The notes beneath the pieces were generated by a model that was not told where the DNA came from, searched no databases, and saw nothing but the letters and a program-made list of their open reading frames with translations. The translations under genes and the position numbers were made by a program. Of a stretch of 64,000 bases of DNA, positions 55,201 to 64,000 are shown piece after piece; position 1 is the first letter of the stretch, and the number at the start of each line of letters is the position of its first letter. Origin of the DNA: Ancistrus triradiatus (taxonomy: Eukaryota; Chordata; Actinopteri; Siluriformes; Loricariidae). Location of the stretch: contig JAJAGP010000080.1 in the NCBI GenBank assembly GCA_025084515.1, positions 372,001 to 436,000 of the forward strand. The letters run 5' to 3'.

Positions 55201-58200
55201 ACAATGTCAGTGTCATGCAGTCTACAGTCTGTAATTATAGAACTACAAAGTGCTCCTATATGGTAAGTTGAACTGAGAAAATAAAATATCGTCATATCGA
55301 TCAAGCAAAATGGGATTAATCGCAATGAATAACATCAAATCGGTGATGTAGTAGTAAGTAAAAAAAGACTAAATAAAATGACTAAACTATCAATAGGAGG
55401 TGACTTTAGCTAACTAGAAGTAAACCACTGTTCTCTATAAAAGCACAAAAAAAATTATTTAAGGTGGTATGCATATTTAAGGTGGTAGTAACTTCAGGCT
55501 CCTGCAGATGGTGTTGAAGGTGGAAAATCACGCTATAAATACCTGCGGGGTATGTGGCGGGTTGAATAGACTGAGAAGAGGTGGTACGCTGCAGTGAATG
55601 TCTCGTTCGATGTGTGGAAAATGGGCCTCAAAGCAGATGTTAATAATTGGCAAAAAGAAGGGCTTGCATTTGGGCGTGCCAAAGGCCATAGCGTAAAAGA
55701 AGTAGGAAGTGTAACAAAGGATCTGTGTTGGCTTCTAGAATTCAAGTGAAGCCATTTTTATTCACAAGCCGTGAAAAATGCCGACAGTCCCTGTCCAACA
55801 GTTTCATCTTTTGGCCATAATTCTGACAAGAATTTCCTGTAGACTGGGATTTTTGCCACTGCTGGTAGATCCGTCTCACTGTACGCTTGGACACTCCATC
55901 AACTACACTTCATCAAATCCATCGTAAGTTGAAATGATCATGATTCGAAGATTTTAATATATACTGTATATATCATGGCACAGACATTAAAAGTGTTTAA
56001 ACATGACCGCGGCTTTTCATCACTACAGTTCCCAGCGCTCATCACTCCCACCACATGACTGTTACATAAGGCATTGAAGGCTTATGGGGACTATTGTAGT
56101 GCATAACATACATTCAACTGTGGTGGTGGTAAACACATGACCATCAATACAGTTGGGTAAAGTCGTTAACGTATAGCTTATTTTGTAATAAAGTATTTAA
56201 TATCTTGTTATTTATTGTATAGTGTATTGAAAGTGAAAAACAAAAAATGATTTTATACAAAACTACATTTCCCAGCATTCACTCCCGTCATGTCACTCCC
56301 TACATCATGTACTGTACTGAGGACTCCGAGTGTGAGAGGGATAAAGCACCATGATTTTCACTGATAGGGCTCTTGGGGAAAGTGGTATTTAAGATGGAAT
56401 ATTACATAAATAAATTCTTAAACGGGTTTAGTAAAAAGAATCGAATAACGTTTTCCATGCATAATCGCCTGTTCCACACTCCAATCCAGCTGGTGGCGGT
56501 AATGCACTTAAGTTGGTCTGCTAACTGTCAGTAAACACAAAGAAGAACACTGTGGGACAGAGCTGCGTATACTACATATCAGCTGCCCGGGAAAATTAAA
56601 AATTGAGTACATTTTCGGATTTCCATCGTAAAAGACGAAATATCGTAAGTCGGGCCATTGTAAAATGAGGAATAGCTGTATATGCTAAACTCCTCAGTTT
56701 ACGATAAACTTACGATGGATTTATCGGAGAGTACCTGTACTTCCTTCCTGTGACCTTTGACTGCTTTTTGCCAATCATTAACATCTGCTTGCAACCCATT
56801 TTCCACACATCGATCAAAACATTCAGTGTACCACCTCTTCTCAATCTATGAATCCCGTAGCACACCCCGCAAGTATCCACAACCCGATCACCCTCGTGCA
56901 TCGCCATCTGCAGGAGCCTAAAATTATTACCACCTTTCTTTGGTCCGATGAGCTTACCTCATGATTCATTAAGCTCGTCTATAACTGGACTTCATTGCGA
57001 CTCACCTTTTCCAAATCACCAGAATATGGACCAGGGTCCCACGCTACCAAAGTGACATTCTGATAAAGTGGACTGGTAGCAAACTTGTGCATCTTGAAAG
57101 CCAGAATCTGTTGGTGTCATTAAAAAAAATGCCATCATGTTCAAGTTTGTGTATTTGTGAAGTACAGATTTAGGTCTACCTGTGAGTTGATGAGGCGGAT
57201 TGTGGTCTTGCTTCCCACATCGCTCTCAAAGCCCTGAATGGGAGCAGCATTGAAGCGAAGCACCGCATCATGGGAATCTATTTACAAAACTGTCATGTTG
57301 TCAGTGGAAATGGCTAATCAATGGCATTTTAAAATGTGTGTCCAGAGATAAAGAAAGTAATGAAAGGCAGGCTTGTCTGAAATTAAATGTTCAGCCAAGA
57401 CTGGTGGCTCTAAAGCAAGTCGGACATAACAGTAAAAGCCTTTATTGCCATCTAATGGTCAAAGGTTTTCCCCCCTAGAGTTCACCAATAGAGTAAGTGT
57501 TTTACTTTTCTCTTTCAATCAATTACTCACTAAATTCATGATTTTGGCCAACTGTAGGTTAATGGTAGTGTTTTAAACATTAATGTATTTCATTCCTTAT
57601 CATGGTATCCCTTCCATATCTCCGCTATTATACAGTACAGACCGCTCTACCAAAGACACATTAAACTCAGTGGCTCATGATACATTTAACTTATGATGGA
57701 TTTGTCGGAACGTATCCCCTTCATAAATCAGGGAGCACCTGTACAATACAACTCCATTAATGCATATAACACCTTATGCAGTGTGGATTTTCTGGGGGTC
57801 TGGAACAGATGCATTGAATTTACATTGTTCCTTATGGGAAAAATTTGCTTCATTGTTTTTTTTCGACAAGCCTTCTGGAACGGATTAACAATGAGAACCG
57901 AGGTACCACTGTATATGACTACTCACTACATTTGTACTCCAAAAGCATCCTTTTTTAAACCCAAAATGAACTGTATTTAAGCTACAGCTATTATTTCTTC
58001 AACACACTCAACCACTCACCAATCTCTTCCCCCAGTGCCGATTTAAGAATAGAACCAGCTGATGAAACAACAGCGCATGTCCTGTAGGGAACGCCAGCGA
58101 GCTGCTGCAGCGTTTTACGAGGCACCCACGATCGCCATCCAAGACGGGCAAAGGGATCTTCTAAGCCTGTCAGTGTCCTGAGCGGTGCCTGCTGCTTCAA

Positions 58201-58647
58201 CTGGCAGAGGAGCTTCTTCCTTCCTCTCTTTTGCCTAGGGTGTCCTGTGAGGGTCACATTATACAGGTTTTCATTAGTATAGTCCTTTTTGATTTGCTGC
58301 AGCTCTGGGATCAGCATGGCAGAAGACGCATTGCCCATCCACAGAGCATAAACAGCCTTCTTCCATGAGTCCAGTTCAATGTCCACACTCCAGTTCTGCT
58401 GCGTCATAAAAGTTCTGAGATCTAGGGTTTGCTCGTCCTCGTCTTCCTCCTCCTCATTCTGCTGCCCAGCAAAGGTGGTGATCTTCGCCCAGAAATGAAA
58501 GAAACCCTCCTGGTCCAATTTTAGGTGTTTATAACCAAGGAAACGGTTCAGGGCCGAGTCTCGCTGCTGGAGATGGGCAATAAAGGGGAGCAGCGCCAAG
58601 GCCAGCAGACCCACCAAGCACAGCTTCTTCAGAGTGTGATGCTTCAT
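51999..58647 (-). CDS. st6gal2: ST6GAL2-like beta-galactoside alpha-2,6-sialyltransferase (gene span, five coding exons)
   Basis: Golgi type II membrane enzyme that adds alpha-2,6-linked sialic acid to galactose termini of glycans. Exons 58647-58020, 57277-57180, 57107-57006, 54991-54817 and 52252-51999 join in frame to 418 residues. A membrane anchor (LCLVGLLALALLPFIA, 9-24) is followed by a stem with an acidic run (63-72). The sialylmotif L (about 191-242, from CAVVSSAGS) includes HDAVLRFN. Sialylmotif S lies in IQPNPPSSGFTG and LCEQVDVYEF (about 324-351), and motif VS is HPLLFE (His378, Glu383). IDSHDAVLRFN, LVAWDPGPYS and NPPSSGFTG favour ST6GAL2 over ST6GAL1. The stem is shorter than in human ST6GAL2 (529 residues). 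Confidence 0.93.
52350..52556 (-). mobile_element. tRNA-derived SINE fragment inside the family E element
   Basis: ATGTCATTAAGCAGATGCCC, GAGCAACTTACAACTGATAC and ACCTGGACCTTCGAGTTCAT follow the SINE order of 22365-22557. Inserted in the left arm of the Tc1 element. Confidence 0.65.
53545..54635 (-). mobile_element. Tc1-like transposon, family A, nested
   Basis: TACAGTGAGGCTTGAAAGTT on the left and ...CAAGCACCACTGTA on the right, flanked by TA. The minus-strand transposase N-terminus starts at about 54278 (MARTKEISEDLRKRVVGSHQ) with KWRKFTIVTLLRGGRPTKIT. The C-terminal third is deleted near 53740. It sits inside the family E element, so it arrived later. Confidence 0.92.
54817..54991 (-). CDS. 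st6gal2: st6gal2 exon 4
   Basis: WYKKPDFDLFRPYIEHRKNF to IQPNPPSSGFT, sialylmotif S start. Donor ACAG/GTTCAC (minus). A family E Tc1 end lies only about 16 bp beyond the donor. Confidence 0.93.
55540..55680 (+). repeat. Repeat block with an inverted partner at 56730-56930
   Basis: AGACTGAGAAGAGGTGGTAC then GATGTGTGGAAAATGGG and CAGATGTTAATAATTGGCAA match, inverted, CCATTTTCCACACATCGATC and CAATCATTAACATCTGCTTG. The two could fold against each other over about 1.1 kb. Confidence 0.7.
56020..56690 (-). repeat. Dispersed repeat (family I), inverted copy
   Basis: GGATTTCCATCGTAAAAGAC then GAAATATCGTAAGTCGGGCC at the right, and TCCCAGCATTCACTCCCGTC and CCCTACATCATGTACTGTAC at the left, correspond inverted to the 16718 and 30803 copies. 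Confidence 0.55.
57006..57107 (-). CDS. st6gal2: st6gal2 exon 3
   Basis: ILAFKMHKFATSPLYQNVTL and VAWDPGPYSGDLEK, 34 codons in phase 0. Acceptor CCAACAG, donor GAAAAG/GTGAGT (minus strand). Confidence 0.92.
57180..57277 (-). CDS. st6gal2: st6gal2 exon 2
   Basis: DSHDAVLRFNAAPIQGFESD to TTIRLINSQ, the central part of sialylmotif L. Acceptor GTAAATAG, donor TCACAG/GTAGAC (minus strand). Confidence 0.93.
57680..57918 (-). mobile_element. Nonautonomous DNA element fragment (family H)
   Basis: GGGGGTCTGGAACAGATGCA, CTTATGGGAAAAATTTGC and GAACCGAGGTACCACTGTAT match, inverted, the left half of the family H element at 21565-22302. It lies in st6gal2 intron 1. Confidence 0.6.
58020..58647 (-). CDS. 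st6gal2: st6gal2 exon 1 (coding)
   Basis: Start ATG at 58647 (MKHHTLKKLCLVGLLALALL). An in-frame TTG four codons upstream is not taken as the start. Encodes the anchor, the stem with NEEEEDEDEQ and LLCQLKQQAPLRTLTGLEDP, and the start of sialylmotif L. Donor GATTG/GTGAGT. The exon seems to begin at 58684 after a TTTTCCAG acceptor, so a further noncoding 5' exon lies upstream. A 4-codon upstream frame (ATGATTCTTGTTTGA) precedes the start. Confidence 0.93.
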
Positions 58648-58684
58648 GCCATCAAACAAGAATCATCTTAGAGTTTCGTCTGTT

Positions 58685-60559
58685 CTGGAAAAGATGAAGG
58701 ACGTGTTTATTGGTGGTATGACGCTGTATACTAAAGCTATTTAATTCGAAAAACTAGACGCACCAATCGCAACTTCCTTCCGATTCCGATTGGGAATTTT
58801 GGCCAGTTCCACTTTTCCCTCTGTCTACAAATTTTAAATGACAGCATACAGAAACATTTTTGTTCAACTTTTGCTTTTAATGAAAACTTCCTCATTGCTA
58901 AAGAAAGACAGCAGGGGCTGCTGGCTTGTGTGGCTCTGCGCTTTCATTTTAAAATCTTTGTTAGCTTGGTCAATTTCCGCATATTCAGCTAGGTGATGCT
59001 GTTTTAAACGTCTTTTTTCGCTACGCACATACAGTATTGCAAATGGCACACTCTAAAAAGCTTCCACGCTAAAGATATTGCTGTGTCCAAAATAGATCAT
59101 TAGTATTATGCTGATGTCGCTGTGCTTCAAAACTACTGCAGAATCAGCAGGATACAGACACACAAGATTCTTTTCATGGCTTCAATATATGGTACTATTT
59201 GTGGCCTATCTGAAGATAGTATGCAAACATTTGTGCATCTTGAAACTTGTTTTCAAAAAGAATTAGTGTTGTAGTCAAGACCAAGACCAGGAGTGGTCGA
59301 GATCGAGACAAGACAGAGACCAGATTAAGATTTTGTCATCATACAAGAATAAGAAAACGGAAAAAATGTAATTAGTTTGTAATTCACTCTACATTCATTA
59401 TACATTATATAATTGTAATTACTAATCGATTCTAGTATATTTCATCATAGACTTTAAAATCACACATTCAATCAAAGTCAAACTTAATCAGAAGTCACTA
59501 CAAAAGTCAATTGAATTGAACAACGTCCATTAATTATTAATTATTAACATTATTAATTAATGTAAAATGCGCGGGCAAAAATGCACACGGAGTCTTAACG
59601 TCAGATTATTCAAAATAAAACGTGTTCATTGATTGGATACCAAACAAGAGCAGCAATATCTTGTTTTTCCCTGCTGGCCAATCTGAGAGGAGAATTTATT
59701 TGGACATGTAGATAGAGAACTGATTTATTCTGTTTGAATGGATTGTTGATATTCAATAATGAGAGAAGAAAAAAGTTTGGGACCCTGAGACCAAGACAAG
59801 AAGGAGTCCAAATGAGTTTAAAATAATGTTTTTTCTAAAATAAATATACTTCAGTTAAAGGTTCATTTTAGAATTTGGATTTTATGATCAGCTATATGGC
59901 ACTGTATGCAGTAGACAGGAAAGCTTTTGGTGGAAATTTTGGTGTGGATCATCAGTAGGTTACAGTAGAAAAGGAATGCCCAGGGTCAGGCAGCAGTGCC
60001 TGTACGAAGAACATGTATGTAGGATAAACATCAGATAACAGAAAACAAAGAGCTTAAGCTAGAATGGAGACGATATTAAAAATAAAATCACACAGGCTAC
60101 TTCCTGATTGCTGCATTTAGCTCCAAGATGATAAGGTAATGCCCAGATTATCACACATGATGACAATGGCTAACTACAACAATATAAATACACCTCAATG
60201 CAGTCATTTCTGTGGAGAGCTAGGATGGCAGTTTCCAGCGTACAGAAATTCATTCCAGGACCAGTCTGTTGTGACCATTTTCTTGTGTGCCAAAATGACA
60301 AACTCGTTTCCTTGATCAGTGGAGAAGGGTGAGAATGCGGGACGAGGTAGCCAAGGAGTTTTTGAATGCAGCTGATGACACACCAATGATGAGTGCTGTT
60401 ATACACAGCTTATATAACATGCACAAGGTCTCTTTGTACTCCTGAATACATTTGAATATTACAGAAAGCTTTGCATTCGTGAGCAGTTTATTGAGATGTG
60501 AAATGGCCATTGCTTTCACCACAGCAATTTCATTGTGCAAGCCAGACAAGGAATGTTAA
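58685..60559. other. Region upstream of the st6gal2 coding exons, unassigned
   Basis: Should hold the st6gal2 noncoding 5' exon or promoter, not identifiable by eye. The minus-strand open frames 60170-60549 have no domain. Confidence 0.4.
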
Positions 60560-60715
60560 AAGGTATTTAGCAGACATCCTTATCCAGAGACACCCTTATA
60601 CAGTCTTACAATAGAAGCAATAGTGGATTAAGGGACTTGCTCAAGGACCCAACATTGGTAGGTGGCATTTGAAACCTGGACCTTCAGTCCAGTACCTTAA
60701 CCGCTAAGCCAAATG
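60560..60715 (-). mobile_element. tRNA-derived SINE fragment
   Basis: GGTATTTAGCAGACATCCTT, ACTTGCTCAAGGACCCAACA and GGACCTTCAGTCCAGTACCT then TAACCGCTAAGCCA follow the SINE order of 22365-22557. Confidence 0.65.
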
Positions 60716-61504
60716 TTAATTTAATAAACAGTGTTAGAGTAGTGTTCCAGTTAAGAGCAGCAAGATGTTGTGAGTGTTCATGTTCTCAAATATAGCCCCA
60801 CCCAAACTGGTGTCTCTGCATTTGTGATGTGTAATCCAGACAGTCCTGTTTTAATCTGTGGATAGCATAATTCAAGCAGACAAAACAATTACGCTTTTGA
60901 CAGCAATCAAATTTATGACCGTTCAAAACCCATGACGGCAATGTTCATTTATTTGCCTTAAGAAAGGAACAAATACACCACAAATAATGTGTGCAAAGTC
61001 TGATAGAATATTGACATGGCTAGTAATTTCAGCATCAAATTTCTACATATAAATTGTATTCAATTCTTGCATAATTATATTAAATCCAGACCATGATTAA
61101 TCTCTGTGACCATGTAAAAGCTAAAAGGATTACATGGAATAAATCTGCTTACTAATCAAATTACAAAAGATTGAGTAATTATACACATGAACATGTGAAA
61201 TAGCCCAAGTTACTGGAGTTTACAGCTAGTCTCTGTATAAAAAATCTTACGCACACACGTACCCACACTTCGCAAAACTGGTGAACACTTCCAAGGCCAA
61301 AGAACATTCTGTACTTTCCCAGCTAAGCTGAGACGCAGCTGTAAAATCATGTCTTAAAGAGACTTATTCTGAACGAGTGACATCACCACAATTAGAAATG
61401 CAAATATATAAGATGTAAATAATTATATGGGTGCAGAAATGTGTGGCCCCCGCAGCCACAAAGGCACGTGTCCAACAAATCCTCGACAATATTAACACTG
61501 ACCC
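60716..61504. other. Unassigned intergenic stretch
   Basis: AT-rich; no gene or named repeat recognised. Confidence 0.4.
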
Positions 61505-61943
61505 ACAGTACAGTGTTGTTTTAGCAATGGTATTATGTGCATTTCAAACTTGGATTTGTCACTCCATAATACTCCTCATTTTTCACTGATCTTCGTTCCA
61601 ATCTTTGAGAGCTTTAGCATATCACTCTGTTCCCCTTTCGAAAAAGTGGTTTCTTGGCTGATACCCTTCCAAAAAAAAATTCTTGATCAAGCTTCTTCGG
61701 ACTGTAAAAGGGTCAACTTGGCATGAAGCTGCCAGATGCTGCTACTGCTCAAGTGTAAGGGAGGTCACACTAAATACTTGCCACTGTAGTTTTTTTTTTT
61801 CAGTTTAATAATATTGCATACTAATTTTCTGGTTGTATTCTAATAAACAGACAGAAGAAATTATATTTGGTCAGTATATAATTGCTGAAACAATAGTATA
61901 TTTAATCTAATGGTGGCCTAAGACTTTTGCACAGCACTGTACT
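61505..61943 (-). mobile_element. Tc1-like family D, internally deleted
   Basis: The right end is GGCCTAAGACTTTTGCACAG then CACTGTA. The minus strand near 61540-61735 keeps the degenerate segment around WSDKSKFEMH (first catalytic Asp region). The left end is degraded. Confidence 0.75.
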
Positions 61944-62279
61944 TGCACACTATAGCTGAATACAGTAGGTCATTTATTACAAATACTGTTACACTGGATT
62001 AGTCGTTAGTGTCTCCAAAGAGCTGCACTGGATGACTCAATCGAAACTTTCCCATTCTTTGAAATGACTGGAAGTAGTTTGAGGTAGAGCCTTAACTCTG
62101 GATTATTTCAATGACTATTTAATCATGTTTGAATCATCATTTTTGATGACCAATAACATCGTTACAAGAATCTATCAATGCTCATAAAACAAAGGTTTTC
62201 CCATCATCGATCGTTGTCCTCAGTGTCAAAATCATTAAACTTGATTGACTTAACCTCCAAAAATAAGTTTAATTTTAAG
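61944..62279. other. Unassigned intergenic stretch
   Basis: No gene or named repeat recognised. Confidence 0.4.
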
Positions 62280-62815
62280 TACAATGCCAGTCAAAAGTTT
62301 GGACACACCTTGGACTCATTCAGTGTTTTTTAATTTTTTTATTTTTATTTTTTATTTTCTACATTTAATATTAATACTGAAGACATCAAAACTATGAAGG
62401 AACAGGTCTGGAATTATGTAGTAAACAAGTATTAAACAAACTACAATATGTTTTATACTTCAGATTGTTCAAAGTAGCCACGTTTTGCTTTGATGACAGC
62501 TTTGCACACTTAGCATTCTCTCAAATCAGCTTCACAAAATCATCACCTGGAAAGGGTTTCAATGAACAGGCGGGCTAACTTCTTAATGTATTTGCAACCA
62601 TCAGCTTTGTTGTGCAGAGGTACGGTTGAAACACAGAATCTAAAGAATAAAACCTATTCTGGTTTGTTTAACACTTTTCTGTTTACTACATGATTCCTTA
62701 TATGTTCCCTCATACTTTTGATGTCTTCAATATTAATCTACAATGCAGAAAACATAAAAAATTAAGGAAAAACACTGGGTGAGAAAGTGTGTCCAAACTT
62801 TTGACTGGTACTGTA
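62280..62815. mobile_element. Tc1-type nonautonomous element
   Basis: TACAATGCCAGTCAAAAGTT on the left and, inverted, TACAGTACCAGTCAAAAGTT on the right, flanked by TA. Subterminal ATGTAGTAAACA / GTTTACTACATGA inverted blocks. Internal remnants (AAGTAGCCACGTTTTGCTTT, TGATGACAGCTTTGCACAC) are Tc1 3'-region phrases. Confidence 0.85.
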
Positions 62816-63439
62816 TATATAGTTTTCTTGCAGTAGTCTTATGCGGCATGTCTATAAGAAAGAAATGAAGAAGCTGGAGGAGCAGTACACTCACTGTGGG
62901 GAAATCAAGCAGGCGGCTCGGACTCGACCTGGTGACGTACGGGGATGAGGAGGTGCCTCGGCTCAAACAAGTGATCTCGCCACACCAAGTGGCTCAGTCT
63001 GCAGCGTGGAGCACCAGCTGAGGTAGACGGAGCGAAGAGAACAGGTTCAGCTAACTAGACGCCTTGCTGGAGAAACCCCAAAGAGGATAGGCAGAGACTT
63101 GACAAGTCTAGGGTACAGCTACGTGTCGTCAAAGGTACGAGGAGGAATGAACGTCTTCAAGGGAAACTGTAAATCTTGCCACGCCTCAGGGCTCTGTCCT
63201 CCTCCTCACCTCACCAGCCAATCATAAGAGAACAAACCTCCTGTCTCGTCCAAGTAGCCCTTTCTTCAAATTCAACTTACTCAGGTGATTAATGTTGCAA
63301 GATTGTGACTCGAGGTCAAGAGACAGGACTTGGTTCCAGCCCTTACCTCTATGCACTCCTCTGTGTGTGGACATCTCCCAAAAAGTAGCTAGATATCATT
63401 TGTATAATGTGCAGTCACTTGTTACAATAACACTGGAGC
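62816..63439 (+). other. Coding-like patch of unknown identity
   Basis: After a possible acceptor TTTCTTGCAG (62831), + strand reading gives LMRHVYKKEMKKLEEQYTHC and GEIKQAAR; a one-base shift continues LDLVTYGDEEVPRLKQVISP. GC content and the charged, helical look suggest a decayed or unrecognised exon, but I know no match and the frame is not continuous. Confidence 0.25.
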
Positions 63440-64000
63440 TACAGTGGTGCTTGAAAGTTTGTGAACCCTTTAGAATGTTCTATATTTCTGCATAAATATG
63501 ACCTAAAACATCAGACTTTCACACAAGTCCTAAAAGTAGATAAAGAGAACCCAGTTAAACAAATGACACAAAAATATACTTGGTCATTTATTTTATTGAG
63601 GAAAATGATCCAATATTACATATTAGTGAGTGGCAAAAGTATGTGGAACCTCTAGGGATTAGCAGTTTCATTTGAAGGTGAAATTAGAGTCAGGTTGTTT
63701 CAATCAATGGGATGACAAAATCAAGTGTGAGTGGGCATCCTGTTTTATATAAATAACAGGGATCTATCAAAGTCCTGCTCTTCCACAACATGTTGGAATG
63801 TGTGGAAGTGTATCATGGCACGAACAAAGGAGATTTCTGAGGACCCTCAGAAAAAGAGTTATTGATACTCATCAGGCTGGAAAAGGTTACAAAACCATCT
63901 CTTAAAGAGTTTGGGACTCCACCAATCCACAGCAGGCAGATTGTGTATTTGTAAATGGATGAAATTCAAGACCATTGTTACCCTCCCCAGGAGTGGTCGG
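63440..64000 (+). mobile_element. Tc1-like transposon, family A, cut by the window edge
   Basis: The left end TACAGTGGTGCTTGAAAGTT and long inverted repeat are intact. The transposase start is near 63814 (MARTKEISE), with a frameshift soon after (GGACCCTCAGAAAAAGAG). The copy continues past 64000. Confidence 0.92.

Larger units (their letters stand above)
54992..57005 (-). other. st6gal2 intron 3
   Basis: No exon recognised. It includes an inverted family I repeat copy (about 56020-56690). Stretches at 55540-55680 and 56720-56920 on opposite strands share a CACTGAATGTT/ACCTCTTCTC-type block (related, inverted). The open frames there are chance. Confidence 0.5.

Noticed and set aside
58648..58659. 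Start of st6gal2 four codons upstream
   Set aside because: The upstream codon is TTG on the minus strand, not ATG. The first ATG in frame is at 58647 and directly precedes the membrane anchor.

Overview
This is vertebrate nuclear DNA and almost certainly comes from a teleost fish. Genes are split by GT/AG introns, there are many Tc1-like transposons, and tRNA-derived SINEs, a DANA/Mermaid-like SINE and an RTE-type LINE are present, all typical of fish genomes. The mix of Tc1 families and SINEs would suit a catfish or another ostariophysan, but I cannot name the species from sequence alone. No prokaryotic features, CRISPR arrays or canonical rRNA/tRNA genes were seen.

Four host genes can be reconstructed from splice sites and protein similarity. 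(1) nck2 (+), 26064-36800: three coding exons, 366 residues, SH3-SH3-SH3-SH2 adaptor. (2) An otospiralin-like secreted protein (+), 41868-43004: three exons, 86 residues. (3) An ecrg4/augurin-like secreted peptide precursor (+), 45215-48073: four exons, one exon junction unresolved. (4) st6gal2-like alpha-2,6-sialyltransferase (-), 58647 down to 51999: five coding exons, 418 residues. NCK2, ECRG4 and ST6GAL2 are neighbours on human chromosome 2q12, so the block is conserved synteny. UXS1, which lies between ECRG4 and ST6GAL2 in human, was not seen here. That would fit one of two teleost-duplicated copies, but this is inference.

The rest is repeats. 1-1250 is a pyrimidine-rich minisatellite-like tract. 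1.8-25 kb holds SINE, MITE, Tc1 and hAT remains, with no host gene recognised. It includes an internally deleted hAT element with a clean 8-bp target duplication (16893-17910). It also includes an LTR-like stretch with a dense heat-shock-element-like array (19593-19674), followed by a short zinc-binding-type ORF (20085-20252). The nck2 intron (26290-35846) carries three Tc1 relics and a 21-bp minisatellite next to exon 3. 37.8-40.7 kb is two abutting Tc1 elements. 48.4-51.1 kb is a dead RTE-type LINE just downstream of ecrg4. The last st6gal2 intron (52253-54816) is almost wholly a Tc1 element with a second Tc1 nested inside it.

The most interesting signals are the heat-shock-like array, the two perfect hairpins that replace the missing termini of truncated Tc1 copies, the paired small secreted-protein genes (otospiralin-like and augurin-like), the shifted splice phase and unusual C-terminus in ecrg4, and the in-phase minisatellite beside an nck2 exon. 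I found no convincing new multi-gene system. The gene content is ordinary vertebrate signalling and glycosylation.
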